A stretch of 64,000 nucleotides of DNA, from NCBI RefSeq assembly GCF_002287375.1, contig NZ_NPOA01000004.1, positions 222,212-286,211 on the forward strand, read 5' to 3'. This stretch comes from Virgibacillus profundi (GTDB taxonomy: Bacteria > Bacillota > Bacilli > Bacillales > Amphibacillaceae). Numbering within the stretch: position 1 is the first letter of the stretch; each line of letters starts with the position of its first letter. The notes under the pieces are model-generated. The model searched no databases and was not told the origin of the DNA. It saw only the letters and a program-made list of their open reading frames with translations. Position numbers and translations under genes: made by a program. Below are positions 27,422 to 36,502 of this stretch, in pieces.

Positions 27422-30061
27422 TTGTCAAAAAAACTCGTTTTAATTGATGGTAACAGTATTATTTATCGTGCCTTTTTTGCTTTGCCACTTTTAAATAATG
27501 ATAAAGGTGTATATACAAATGCAGTGTTTGGATTTACAACAATGCTCATGAGAATATTGGAAGAAGAACAACCAACCCATATGCTTGTTGCTTTTGATGC
27601 AGGTAAAACTACATTTCGCCATGAAACCTATAAAGAATATAAAGGAGGACGACAAAAAACGCCACCCGAACTATCGGAACAATTTCCTTTGTTAAAGGAA
27701 TTGCTTGATGCATTTGATATCCAGCATTATCAATTAGAGCGATATGAAGCAGATGATATTATCGGAACACTTTCGACTGAAGGAGAAAAGAATAATTGGG
27801 ATGTAACAGTAATATCAGGTGATAAGGATTTATTGCAACTTGTTTCAGATCGTGTAACAGTGAATTTAACCAAAAAAGGGATAAGTGAAGTAGAAAAATA
27901 CACACCGGAATATATGATAGAAAAAATGGAGGTTTCTCCTGATCAAATAATAGATTTGAAGGCATTAATGGGGGATAACTCCGACAATATTCCAGGAGTT
28001 CCAGGGATAGGACAAAAGACTGCTACTAAATTATTGAAACAATATGAGACGCTGGACGAAGTGTATAATCATATTGACGCTATTAGTGGGAAAAAAATGA
28101 AAGAGAATTTAACTAAGTACAAAGATGAAGCATTTATGAGTAAAGAGCTTGTTACGATTAAATGTGATTCACCGATTAAGGTGTCTGTTGATGAACTATC
28201 GTATGAAGGATATGAGCAATCTAAAGTGAGTAGTGTTTTTAAAGATCTTGGATTTCAATCATTACTTAATAAGCTGGATGGACAAACAACAGATGAAGAA
28301 AATGAAAATAATGAATTAAAGGAAATAGAACTGTCTATTTTAGATGAAATTAGCGAAGAAATTTTCACAGGAAATGAAGCTTTAGTCGTTGAAATGCTCA
28401 GTGAAAATTATCATACAGCAGCTATTGAAGGTTTCGGCATTGTTAATGAAAATAATGCATATTTCATTCCAGCAGATGTTGCTCTAAACTCAAAAGTTTT
28501 CAAGAGTTGGGCGGAGGACCAGAGTAAAACAAAGTATGTATTCGATGCCAAAAAGACGTTAGTAGCAATGTTAAGACATCAAATTCATATGAAAGGAATT
28601 ACGTTTGATATGCTTCTAACCTCATATCTGCTCAATCCCGCAGAGAATAATCACGATATTCCTGCAATTGGAAATCGAATGGGGAAAAAGGATGTACTTT
28701 TTGATGAGGAAGTTTACGGGAAAGGTGCAAAAATAAAAGTACCGGAACAACCTGTCCTGGCAGAGCATGTTGCTAGGAAAACGAAAACCTTATTTGTGCT
28801 AAAAGATAAAATGGAAGAACAGCTAAAAGAAAATGAACAATACGAGCTATGCAAAGAATTAGAAATGCCACTTGCGCTTATTTTAGGTGAAATGGAGAGT
28901 TTAGGTGTTCGGTTGAATGTTGAACGTATTGAAGAAATGGGAAAAGATCTTAGAGAACGATTAAATAATCTTGAAAAAGAAATTCATGATTTAGCCGACG
29001 AAACATTTAATTTAAATTCACCAAAACAACTTGGTCCCATTTTGTTCGAAAAACTGAAATTACCTGTTATTAAAAAGACAAAGACGGGATATTCAACTGC
29101 TGCAGATGTATTGGAACAATTGGAAAATGAACATGAAATAATACCAAAAATTCTTTTATATAGACAATTAGGTAAACTGCAATCTACTTATATTGAAGGA
29201 TTACTAAAGGTAGTTAATAATGATACAAATAAAATTCATACACGTTATAACCAGGCATTAACGCAAACCGGAAGATTAAGCTCTGTTGATCCCAACCTGC
29301 AAAATATACCGATACGCCTGGAAGAAGGAAGAAAAATAAGACAAGCATTTGTCCCAGTGAAAAAGGATTGGATCATGTTTGCAGCCGACTATTCACAAAT
29401 TGAGTTGCGAGTATTGGCACATATTGCCAAGGATGAAAAACTGGTTGAGTCCTTTAAAAATAATCTTGATATTCATACACAAACAGCCATGGATGTATTT
29501 CATGTTGATAAAGAAGAAGTCACATCCAATATGCGTCGTCAGGCAAAAGCTGTAAACTTTGGAATTGTCTATGGTATTAGTGATTACGGCCTTTCACAAA
29601 ACCTGGGAATTACGCGTAAAGAGGCTAAAAAGTTCATTGACCGTTATTTTGAAAGCTACCCTGGAGTTAAAAGTTATATGGAAGAAATTGTACAGGAAGC
29701 AAAGCATAAAGGTTATGTCAGTACGTTAATGAAGCGCAGAAGATATTTACCGGAAATTACGAGCAGAAATTTTAATTTTCGAAGCTTTGCCGAGAGAACT
29801 GCGATGAATACCCCTATACAGGGTAGTGCTGCAGATATCATTAAAAAGGCTATGATTGATCTGCACGAAAAACTAATTGAAGAAAAACTGCAAGCAAGAA
29901 TGCTACTGCAGGTACATGACGAATTAATCATTGAAGCGCCAAAAGAAGAAGTTGAACAATTAAAAGAAATAGTACCGGCAATGATGGAGAAAACGGTGGA
30001 TTTAATCGTTCCATTAAAGGTAGATTATGCATTCGGAGACAGCTGGTTTGATGCAAAATAA
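27422..30061 (+). CDS. polA: DNA polymerase I
   Basis: An 879-residue repair and Okazaki-fragment polymerase (B. subtilis 880). The 5-prime nuclease domain (about 1-290) begins VLIDGNSIIYRAFFA; the middle 3-prime exonuclease-like domain (about 300-470) lacks the acidic DEDD residues and is expected to be inactive as in other Bacillus PolA. The polymerase domain has motif A DYSQIELR (about 660), the O-helix RRQAKAVNFGIVYG and motif C VHDE (about 836). The TTG at 27422 is preferred: GGAGGAGG lies 7 nt upstream and the protein starts MSKKLVLIDGN. First of the polA-mutM-coaE repair/CoA cluster. Confidence 0.96.
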   Translation: MSKKLVLIDGNSIIYRAFFALPLLNNDKGVYTNAVFGFTTMLMRILEEEQPTHMLVAFDAGKTTFRHETYKEYKGGRQKTPPELSEQFPLLKELLDAFDIQHYQLERYEADDIIGTLSTEGEKNNWDVTVISGDKDLLQLVSDRVTVNLTKKGISEVEKYTPEYMIEKMEVSPDQIIDLKALMGDNSDNIPGVPGIGQKTATKLLKQYETLDEVYNHIDAISGKKMKENLTKYKDEAFMSKELVTIKCDSPIKVSVDELSYEGYEQSKVSSVFKDLGFQSLLNKLDGQTTDEENENNELKEIELSILDEISEEIFTGNEALVVEMLSENYHTAAIEGFGIVNENNAYFIPADVALNSKVFKSWAEDQSKTKYVFDAKKTLVAMLRHQIHMKGITFDMLLTSYLLNPAENNHDIPAIGNRMGKKDVLFDEEVYGKGAKIKVPEQPVLAEHVARKTKTLFVLKDKMEEQLKENEQYELCKELEMPLALILGEMESLGVRLNVERIEEMGKDLRERLNNLEKEIHDLADETFNLNSPKQLGPILFEKLKLPVIKKTKTGYSTAADVLEQLENEHEIIPKILLYRQLGKLQSTYIEGLLKVVNNDTNKIHTRYNQALTQTGRLSSVDPNLQNIPIRLEEGRKIRQAFVPVKKDWIMFAADYSQIELRVLAHIAKDEKLVESFKNNLDIHTQTAMDVFHVDKEEVTSNMRRQAKAVNFGIVYGISDYGLSQNLGITRKEAKKFIDRYFESYPGVKSYMEEIVQEAKHKGYVSTLMKRRRYLPEITSRNFNFRSFAERTAMNTPIQGSAADIIKKAMIDLHEKLIEEKLQARMLLQVHDELIIEAPKEEVEQLKEIVPAMMEKTVDLIVPLKVDYAFGDSWFDAK

Positions 30062-30075
30062 GGAGAATTGGTTAC

Positions 30076-30903
30076 ATGCCGGAATTACCAGAAGTAGAGA
30101 CAATAAAAAACACGTTAAAACAATTTATTATAAATAAAACAATTAAAGAGGTAGAAGTCCATTGGCCAAATATTATTAAAGAACCAGATGATGTAGAACA
30201 TTTTAAAACACTGCTTAAGGGTCAAACGATTCAATTCTTGAGCCGAAGAGGGAAATTTCTTTTGTTTCATTTAGATGATTATGTACTTATATCCCATTTA
30301 CGAATGGAAGGGAAGTACAGTGTTCATAAAATGAGTGAACCGGTAAAAAAACATACCCATGTCATATTTAGATTTACGAATGGGGAAGAGCTGCGTTACA
30401 ATGATGTACGCAAATTTGGAACCATGCATGTTTATAATAAGGGAGAAGAATTACTAAATAAACCTTTAAATAAATTAGGTCCCGATCCTTTTGATGAAGC
30501 ATTTACCTTTGACTATTTTTATAGGAAGCTAAAGAAAACAGATCGTGTGATTAAATCAGCCCTTTTAGATCAAACGATTGTAACAGGACTTGGCAATATC
30601 TATGTTGATGAAACATTGTATAAAGCAAGTGTGCATCCATTAAAACGGTCAAGTAAACTTACAAAAAAAGAAGTAACAGCTATACAGGAGCAAACAATCG
30701 CCACACTGAGTGAAGCTGTTAAGCAAGGCGGAACTACAATCCGATCCTATGTAAACAGTCAGGGCGATATGGGAATGTTTCAACAGGAGTTATTTGTTTA
30801 TGGACAGGAAAATAAAGCATGTAAAAAATGTGGAAATCCAATTGTTAAATTGAAAATAGGCGGTCGTGGTACACATATATGTAATACATGTCAAAAAAGC
30901 TAA
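30076..30903 (+). CDS. mutM: Formamidopyrimidine-DNA glycosylase
   Basis: A 275-residue bifunctional glycosylase/AP lyase that removes 8-oxoguanine. The N-terminus PELPEVETI supplies the catalytic Pro and Glu after Met removal; the conserved Lys is in RRGKFLLF (about 58). The helix-two-turn-helix has GLGNIYVDETLYKA (about 172-185), and the C-terminal zinc finger has CxxC pairs at CKKC and CNTC. It begins 14 nt after polA and ends 14 nt before coaE. In B. subtilis ytaF separates mutM and coaE; it is absent here. Confidence 0.96.
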   Translation: MPELPEVETIKNTLKQFIINKTIKEVEVHWPNIIKEPDDVEHFKTLLKGQTIQFLSRRGKFLLFHLDDYVLISHLRMEGKYSVHKMSEPVKKHTHVIFRFTNGEELRYNDVRKFGTMHVYNKGEELLNKPLNKLGPDPFDEAFTFDYFYRKLKKTDRVIKSALLDQTIVTGLGNIYVDETLYKASVHPLKRSSKLTKKEVTAIQEQTIATLSEAVKQGGTTIRSYVNSQGDMGMFQQELFVYGQENKACKKCGNPIVKLKIGGRGTHICNTCQKS

Positions 30904-30917
30904 GAGGTGGAAGCCAA

Positions 30918-31517
30918 GTGACACTGGTTATTGGGTTAACCGGAAGCATTGCTAGTGGTAAAAGCACTGTTTCCCTTATGTTCGATGATTTTAAAATACC
31001 AGTAGTTGATGCAGATAAGATATCAAGAGAAGTTGTTAACCCGGGTGAACAGGCATATGAGAGTATAATCAATACATTTGGCAGGGAGATACTACTGGAA
31101 GATAATACACTTGATCGTAAAAAGTTAGGTGCCATTATTTTTGCAGATGATAATAAACGTAAATTGTTAAATGAAATCGTCCACCCTGCGGTTAGAGAAA
31201 ATATGCTGAAGCAGCGTGACGCGTATGTGAATGCCGAAGCAAACTGTGTAGTTCTTGATATTCCATTACTATTTGAGAGTAAATTATCCCATTTTGTTGA
31301 TAAAATAGTTGTTGTCTATGTGGATGAAGAAGTACAGTTAGATCGTTTAATGAAACGTGACGGTTATAGTGAAGAAGAGGCAAAGCAACGGATAAAATCA
31401 CAGATATCCGTTAAGGAAAAAGCCCAATTGGCAGATGCCGTCATAGATAATAATGGAACCAAAAATGAGTCCTATGAACAGTTGAAAGCATTATTAAAGG
31501 AATGGAATGCAATTTAA
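30918..31517 (+). CDS. coaE: Dephospho-CoA kinase
   Basis: A 199-residue P-loop kinase for the last step of coenzyme A synthesis. The Walker A is GLTGSIASGKST (about 6-17), DADKISREVV (about 32-41) is the acceptor region, and the LID follows RLMKRDGYSEEEA. The GTG at 30918 is preferred because GAGGTG lies 8 nt upstream and the protein then begins MTLVIGLTGS with a length like B. subtilis CoaE (197); an ATG at 30888 lies inside mutM. A terminator follows. Confidence 0.94.
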   Translation: MTLVIGLTGSIASGKSTVSLMFDDFKIPVVDADKISREVVNPGEQAYESIINTFGREILLEDNTLDRKKLGAIIFADDNKRKLLNEIVHPAVRENMLKQRDAYVNAEANCVVLDIPLLFESKLSHFVDKIVVVYVDEEVQLDRLMKRDGYSEEEAKQRIKSQISVKEKAQLADAVIDNNGTKNESYEQLKALLKEWNAI

Positions 31518-31526
31518 TAGTAATGA

Positions 31527-31558
31527 AAAATGGTCTGGAAAAAAATCCAGGCCATTTT
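31527..31558 (+). terminator. Terminator after coaE
   Basis: AAAATGGTCTGGA (31527-31539) pairs with TCCAGGCCATTTT (31546-31558). It ends the polA-mutM-coaE unit. Confidence 0.8.
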
Positions 31559-31594
31559 GCGTACTTGCAGTTTTGTTCCTGAAATTCATTTTTC

Positions 31595-31823
31595 TCGTAT
31601 TGGATGTAGAATGCGAAGTAACTTTTAATGATAATATGTGCTAAATCTACCGCTACGGAAACACACTTCGCTTTCCGCGGGCGGCTGAAGCCGTGCCCGC
31701 GGAAAGTGACTGCCCGGAGCGGAAATCAACTTCGCAGTTACTTCGCAGTATATATATTTTGTGACAAAAACAACAAATCCTTTCGGTGGACAAAGCAGTG
31801 CACAGTCCCAATCCTATAGAAAC
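31595..31823. repeat. Composite GC-rich repeat element B (short form)
   Basis: Lies between the coaE terminator and the gapB promoter. Inverted ends share GTTACTTCGCA (31737-31747 and, inverted, 31612-31622). Bases 31612-31687 are nearly identical to 24724-24798 of element A. The middle is deleted, joining the start of module 1 to the end of module 2 and giving one compact hairpin: CTTTCCGCGGGC (31671-31682) with GCCCGCGGAAAG (31695-31706), and GGCT with AGCC inside. The right end carries the TTTCGGTGG and CAGTCCCAATC tract shared with element C. Confidence 0.8.
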
Positions 31824-31870
31824 CAACCTTCTGGAATAAAAACTAAAAATGAAACACATTTCTTTTTAAA

Positions 31871-31881
31871 TGTGTTATACT
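31871..31881 (+). promoter_or_regulatory. CcpN box 1 overlapping the gapB -10
   Basis: TGTGTTATACT matches the B. subtilis CcpN consensus TRTGHYATAYW at all 11 positions and overlaps the -10 hexamer TATACT (31876-31881). CcpN represses gapB and pckA on glycolytic carbon sources. Confidence 0.65.
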
Positions 31882-31903
31882 AATTAATATAAAAAACAAT
31901 TTG

Positions 31904-31914
31904 AGTATAACGTA
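31904..31914 (-). promoter_or_regulatory. CcpN box 2 downstream of the gapB start region
   Basis: On the minus strand TACGTTATACT matches the CcpN consensus at 10 of 11 positions. It is inverted relative to box 1 and just upstream of the ribosome binding site. Confidence 0.5.
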
Positions 31915-31930
31915 TATAGGAGGATTATGA

Positions 31931-32962
31931 ATGAATAAGACCCGACTTGCTATTAATGGATTTGGCCGTATTGGACGAATGGTATTTCGCCAGGCGGTTA
32001 CTGATCACAAATTAGAGGTTGTTGCAATTAATGCAAGCTATCCTCCAGAAACGCTTGCACATCTAATTAAGTATGATAGTGTCCATGGAATCTTTGAAGG
32101 TGAAGTGAATGCGCTATCAGATGGACTTGAAATTAATGGTAAAAAAATCAATCTGGTCAACTCACGTGAACCGGAGAAACTTCCATGGAAAAGCTATGGT
32201 ATCGATGTTGTTATCGAAGCAACAGGTAAATTTAAAACAAAGGAAACTGCCGGACTGCACATTAAGGCAGGGGCGAAAAAAGTAGTTATTACAGCACCGG
32301 GAAAACAGGTGGATAAAACGATCGTGATGGGAGTGAATGAAAATTTATATCACCCTGACAAGGATGATGTTATTTCAAATGCTTCCTGTACAACGAATTG
32401 TTTAGCCCCTGTTGTCAAAGTATTGGACGATAACTTTAATATAATAAATGGTTTAATGACGACTGTACATGCTTTTACAAATGACCAACAAAATCTGGAT
32501 AATCCACATAAGGACCTGCGCAGAGCAAGGGGATGCACCCAGTCCATTATCCCTACCTCAACCGGTGCAGCGAAGGCTTTAGGTGAGGTTTTACCACATT
32601 TAAATGGGAAATTACATGGTATGTCACTGAGGGTACCTACACCAAATGTTTCTTTGGTGGATTTAGTAGTCGATGTGAAGAAATCAGTTTCTATTGAAGA
32701 AGTTAATCAAGCTTTTAAAAAAGCAGCAGCGGATCAGATGAAGGGTATTATAAAGTATAGTGAGGAACCACTTGTATCTGTCGATTATACGACTACAGAA
32801 TACTCAGCAATTATTGATGGCTTATCAACCATTGTGATGGAAAATAATAAAATTAAAGTAATCGCCTGGTATGATAATGAGTGGGGTTACTCAAAACGTG
32901 TGTTGGATTTAACAAAATATGCAGGAAGTTTTCTGCATCAGCAGCATGCAAAAATTTCATAA
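31931..32962 (+). CDS. gapB: Gluconeogenic glyceraldehyde-3-phosphate dehydrogenase
   Basis: A 343-residue enzyme of the GapB type, working in the gluconeogenic direction with preference for NADP. Rossmann GFGRIGR (about 10-16) and the catalytic Cys in SNASCTTNCLAP (about 155) are intact. The segment after beta-strand 2 reads INASYPPETLAHLIKYDSVHG, where NAD-specific GapA has an Asp; this absence is a mark of GapB. CcpN-like boxes in the promoter agree. GGAGGA lies 7 nt before the ATG. It ends at a terminator and is followed by an unrelated small gene, not by speD as in B. subtilis. Confidence 0.93.
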   Translation: MNKTRLAINGFGRIGRMVFRQAVTDHKLEVVAINASYPPETLAHLIKYDSVHGIFEGEVNALSDGLEINGKKINLVNSREPEKLPWKSYGIDVVIEATGKFKTKETAGLHIKAGAKKVVITAPGKQVDKTIVMGVNENLYHPDKDDVISNASCTTNCLAPVVKVLDDNFNIINGLMTTVHAFTNDQQNLDNPHKDLRRARGCTQSIIPTSTGAAKALGEVLPHLNGKLHGMSLRVPTPNVSLVDLVVDVKKSVSIEEVNQAFKKAAADQMKGIIKYSEEPLVSVDYTTTEYSAIIDGLSTIVMENNKIKVIAWYDNEWGYSKRVLDLTKYAGSFLHQQHAKIS

Positions 32963-32968
32963 ATTAAC

Positions 32969-33012
32969 AAGAGCACTTATTTACCGGTTACTGATCGGAA
33001 ATAGGTGCTTTT
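32969..33012 (+). terminator. Terminator after gapB
   Basis: AAGAGCACTTATTT pairs with AAATAGGTGCTTTT (32999-33012), and inner ACCG with CGG. A T-run follows. Confidence 0.75.
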
Positions 33013-33132
33013 AATTTTAGAATCTTCTACTGGCTTGCAACTCTTTATTTTTTCATAGAGGATTTACTCGAAACATGTTAAAATATAAATATTATACATA
33101 AATAAAGAAAATACAGTACGGGGTGGAGAAAA

Positions 33133-33531
33133 ATGTCGTTGCGTAATACTATATCAAAATATTTTAATAATCATTCAGAATCCAAAGAAGAACATTGGGA
33201 TCCATCACTCCAAACACATTATTATAAAACAACAAAAGATAAAGGGATGCAGATGCTCGAGAATTTTTTTAAAAGTTCTCAAGCGTACGACATAAATTCC
33301 ATTTCAAAAGAACATGGGGAAATTAGTGTAAATGTTAAAAAAGGAAAGAAGGCATTTATTGTTGCCACTGTAATTATGGTCAGACCATATCAAACTGCCA
33401 TTGACTTCTCCGTAACAACTGAATCTGTACTTCCATTTGATTTTGGCTACAGTTTTAAATTAATTCAAAAGTTATATACACAAATTAATAAAGAGTTGCA
33501 ATTGATAGAAAAAACGAAAACACATCGATAG
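33133..33531 (+). CDS. Conserved cytosolic protein of unknown function
   Basis: A 132-residue soluble protein without signal peptide, membrane segments or Cys motifs. It opens with SLRNTISKYFNNHSES and has a mixed alpha/beta pattern; the middle (about 60-110) is beta-rich. GGGGTGGAG precedes the ATG. It lies 25 nt upstream of nrdR and could be co-transcribed with it. I do not recognise a family with known function. Confidence 0.75.
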   Translation: MSLRNTISKYFNNHSESKEEHWDPSLQTHYYKTTKDKGMQMLENFFKSSQAYDINSISKEHGEISVNVKKGKKAFIVATVIMVRPYQTAIDFSVTTESVLPFDFGYSFKLIQKLYTQINKELQLIEKTKTHR

Positions 33532-33556
33532 AAACGATGAATGGGGTTGAACTAAG

Positions 33557-34024
33557 GTGAGATGTTCAAATTGCCACAATAAAAGTACTAAGGTTCTGGA
33601 TTCACGTCCGATTGAAGAAGGAAGGTCTATTCGCAGAAGAAGAGAATGTGAACAGTGCGGATTTCGATTTACTACATTTGAGCGAATTGAAGAAGTTCCT
33701 TTAATAGTTGTGAAAAAAGATGGAGCAAGACAGGAATTTAGCAGGGAAAAACTGATTCGCGGATTAATCAAAGCTTGTGAAAAACGTCCGGTTCCGCTTG
33801 AGAAAATTGAAGCAATTGCTTTTGATGTGGAAAAAGAACTTCGTAATATGGGATCATCGGAAATAGACAGCAATGAAATTGGTGAATTAGTAATGGAGCG
33901 ATTATCCAAGGTAGATGAAGTTGCTTACGTTCGATTTGCATCTGTGTATCGCCAGTTTAAAGATATTACTGTATTTCTTGATGAGCTCAAGGATTTAATC
34001 AAAACAGATAAAAAGAATTCCTAA
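33557..34024 (+). CDS. nrdR: Ribonucleotide reductase repressor NrdR
   Basis: A 155-residue repressor that binds NrdR boxes before ribonucleotide reductase genes when its ATP cone holds dATP. The N-terminal zinc ribbon has CSNC (3-6) and CEQC (31-34); the ATP cone spans about 49-139 with [22 protein letters not shown] start at 33557. In B. subtilis the gene (ytcG) also precedes dnaB-dnaI, linking dNTP supply with replication initiation. Confidence 0.95.
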   Translation: MRCSNCHNKSTKVLDSRPIEEGRSIRRRRECEQCGFRFTTFERIEEVPLIVVKKDGARQEFSREKLIRGLIKACEKRPVPLEKIEAIAFDVEKELRNMGSSEIDSNEIGELVMERLSKVDEVAYVRFASVYRQFKDITVFLDELKDLIKTDKKNS

Positions 34025-34074
34025 AAGATTTATATTAAAATAAGTATGTACAGGTTATGAGAGGGTTAGATGAA

Positions 34075-35400
34075 ATGAAATATATTGGAAAAATTTTGCC
34101 TATTGAGGGATATTATGTTTTATTAAAAGAATATTTGCCAATAGATTATGCAAAATCTTTAACCCATTTATACCAGCCTTTGCTTGGTATTCAGGCAGTT
34201 GTGTTATATCAGACACTCTTGCATGAGATGGAGCTGCAGCAAGACCAAACACCGCAAACCCATCATACATTAATGAATTATTTAAATGTACCATTAGATG
34301 AAATCTATCAGGCAAGATTAAAGCTTGAAGGTATCGGTTTACTTAAAACATATGAAAAAAAATCAGCCAGTAATAACTTTTATATTTATGAGCTGCAAAG
34401 CCCCTTTGCACCAAAGGATTTTTTCAAGGACGCTATGCTGACACAGCTTTTATATCATCATTTGGGTGATGATAAGTTTTTAGCATTAAAAAAACATTAT
34501 AATAAAGAGTTAGTTGAGCAATATGGTAAAGAGATAACTGTATCTTTTAGTGATGTGTTTCAAACATTCAGTCCATCCGTAGATAATATCGAACCTGTTC
34601 TTGTTCCAGAGGCTGATATACAAAATAAAAACAGGATTGACTTTTCTTGGATAGAGCAGATGCTGAAGCAACGTATGATTCCAGTGCAAAGGGTCCTGAC
34701 CAACGATAATCGCAAATTGATATCACAAATGATGGTTTTATATGATTTAGCTTCCTATGAAATTGAGAAGTCAATACTATGGGCACTGAGAGAAGATAAT
34801 ATACTGGATATAAATGAATTTAAGACAGCATGTCATGATTTATTTAAATCAAAGCATAGTGAATCAACTATAAATTTATCTAATAAAACAAGAATGCCTA
34901 AAAAAGAATTTATACCAACAACAAAAGAAGAACAACTGATTTATGAATTGGAAACAATTTCACCAAAGCAATTATTAGAGGATTTATCAAGTGGTAATCA
35001 AGCCTCCGCACAGGATATGAAAGTAATACAGCAAGTGATGACAACTCAAGGATTACCATCACCGGTTATGAATGTCCTGATCCACTATGTCTTACTGCAA
35101 TCCAATATGAAGCTTTCCAAAGCTTATTTAGAGAAAATAGCAAGTCATTGGTCCAGAACAAATTTAAAAACTGCCAAAGAAGCGATGGTATTTGCCAAAA
35201 AGGAAAAAGAAAGGTATCAAAAAGGGGCAACCACCAAACCCAATTATCGAAATACGGGTACGAAAGAAATTGTTCCTGACTGGTTTAAAGAACGGAAGCA
35301 AAAACAACAAAAACCAGTAGAAAAACCAATTAAAAGAGATGCTGCAAAAGAACAGGAAGAAATTGCTGCTTTGTTACGTCAGTATTCAAGCAAAAAATAA
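34075..35400 (+). CDS. dnaB: Replication initiation and membrane attachment protein DnaB
   Basis: A 441-residue helicase co-loader of the Firmicute DnaB/DnaD family (not the helicase). The N-terminal DDBH1 winged helix (about 1-110) is followed by DDBH2 repeats (about 190-300 and 300-400) and a lysine/glutamine-rich tail. ATG 34075 is preferred because GAGAGGG (34059-34065) sits 9 nt upstream; the in-frame ATG at 34057 overlaps that site. It acts with DnaD and DnaI to load DnaC helicase at oriC and restart sites. dnaI follows 26 nt downstream. Confidence 0.93.
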   Translation: MKYIGKILPIEGYYVLLKEYLPIDYAKSLTHLYQPLLGIQAVVLYQTLLHEMELQQDQTPQTHHTLMNYLNVPLDEIYQARLKLEGIGLLKTYEKKSASNNFYIYELQSPFAPKDFFKDAMLTQLLYHHLGDDKFLALKKHYNKELVEQYGKEITVSFSDVFQTFSPSVDNIEPVLVPEADIQNKNRIDFSWIEQMLKQRMIPVQRVLTNDNRKLISQMMVLYDLASYEIEKSILWALREDNILDINEFKTACHDLFKSKHSESTINLSNKTRMPKKEFIPTTKEEQLIYELETISPKQLLEDLSSGNQASAQDMKVIQQVMTTQGLPSPVMNVLIHYVLLQSNMKLSKAYLEKIASHWSRTNLKTAKEAMVFAKKEKERYQKGATTKPNYRNTGTKEIVPDWFKERKQKQQKPVEKPIKRDAAKEQEEIAALLRQYSSKK

Positions 35401-35426
35401 AAAAATATAAGATGGAGGTGATTTGA

Positions 35427-36356
35427 ATGGAACCAGTTCAATCCACTTTGAAAAAATGGATGCGGGAAAATGATAATTTCCAGGAAAATTATAAAAAAAT
35501 AAAAAGTGATGTATTGAATGATCCCGAAATCAAAGAGTTTTTATCACTGCATCCAAGCATAACTAAAAAGGAAATTGAGAAAAACCTAATTAAATTATAT
35601 GAATATAAATCACAGTCCAAGCAGTGTGATAGATGTACTTCACTAGGTGGCTGTAAAAATATGCTGCAAGGTTACTCACCTATTTTGCATGTAGAAAACA
35701 ATGAGATTCATCTCTCTTATGAGAAATGTCATACAAGGATTGCAGATGAAAAACAAAAACAGCAGGAAAAGTTAATTAGAAGCCTGTATATGCCAAAAGA
35801 GATATTGGATGCAACAATTGACGATCTCATACATGATGATACAGAACGAAACGATGCCATCCGTGAGTTAATCCAATTTATAGGAAATGCAGAAAAGGGC
35901 ATTCCGAGAAAAGGAATATATTTTTACGGACCTTTTGGAGTTGGGAAAACTTATTTTCTAGGGGCACTTGCCAATAAATTAAAAGAATTTAATATATCAT
36001 CAACATTAATCTATATGCCGGAGTTTGTAAGGGAAATAAAATCATCATTTAAAGATGATTCTATTAATGAAAAAATAGACTATTTCAAGAAAGCAGATGT
36101 ATTAATGCTTGATGATATCGGTGCAGAATCGCTATCTGCCTGGTTCCGTGATGAAATTTTAGGATCCATCCTTCAGTATCGGATGATGGAAAGATTACCC
36201 GTCTTCTTTACATCCAATTATGACCTGAAACAGTTGGAAGGCCAGCTGGCAACTACACGTACAGGAGTGGAAAACGTTAAAGCAGGCAGGATAATTGAAC
36301 GAATTAAACAGGTTAGTAGCGATGTTCCAATCTATGGAGAAAATCGAAGACAATAA
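35427..36356 (+). CDS. dnaI: Helicase loader DnaI
   Basis: A 309-residue AAA+ ATPase that loads the replicative helicase. The N-terminal helicase-binding domain (about 1-130) carries the zinc-site residues CDRCTSLGGC (about 68-77). The AAA+ domain has Walker A GPFGVGKT (about 170) and Walker B VLMLDDIGAE (about 226). GGAGGTGA lies before the ATG. Length equals the B. subtilis protein (311). Confidence 0.95.
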   Translation: MEPVQSTLKKWMRENDNFQENYKKIKSDVLNDPEIKEFLSLHPSITKKEIEKNLIKLYEYKSQSKQCDRCTSLGGCKNMLQGYSPILHVENNEIHLSYEKCHTRIADEKQKQQEKLIRSLYMPKEILDATIDDLIHDDTERNDAIRELIQFIGNAEKGIPRKGIYFYGPFGVGKTYFLGALANKLKEFNISSTLIYMPEFVREIKSSFKDDSINEKIDYFKKADVLMLDDIGAESLSAWFRDEILGSILQYRMMERLPVFFTSNYDLKQLEGQLATTRTGVENVKAGRIIERIKQVSSDVPIYGENRRQ

Positions 36357-36368
36357 TAGATAGAATTG

Positions 36369-36411
36369 AAGCTATCATGTAAAGTACAACTACTTTCATG
36401 GTAGCTTTTTT
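36369..36411 (+). terminator. Terminator after dnaI
   Basis: AAGCTATCATG (36369-36379) pairs with CATGGTAGCTT (36397-36407), and AAAGTA with TACTTT inside, giving a 17-bp stem with a 4-nt loop and a T-run. Confidence 0.88.
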
Positions 36412-36502
36412 ATCTAACTAACTAGTTTCACTGGTTTATACATTTTTTATTCCATTCATCCATATAATGTAACAGTTTGGTCTTGGGTGAGGGTGATGTA
36501 TA

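Noticed and set aside
31628-31859. ORFs on both strands inside repeat element B
   Set aside because: They arise from the GC-rich hairpins, lack ribosome binding sites and share residues with equally spurious ORFs in the other repeat copies.
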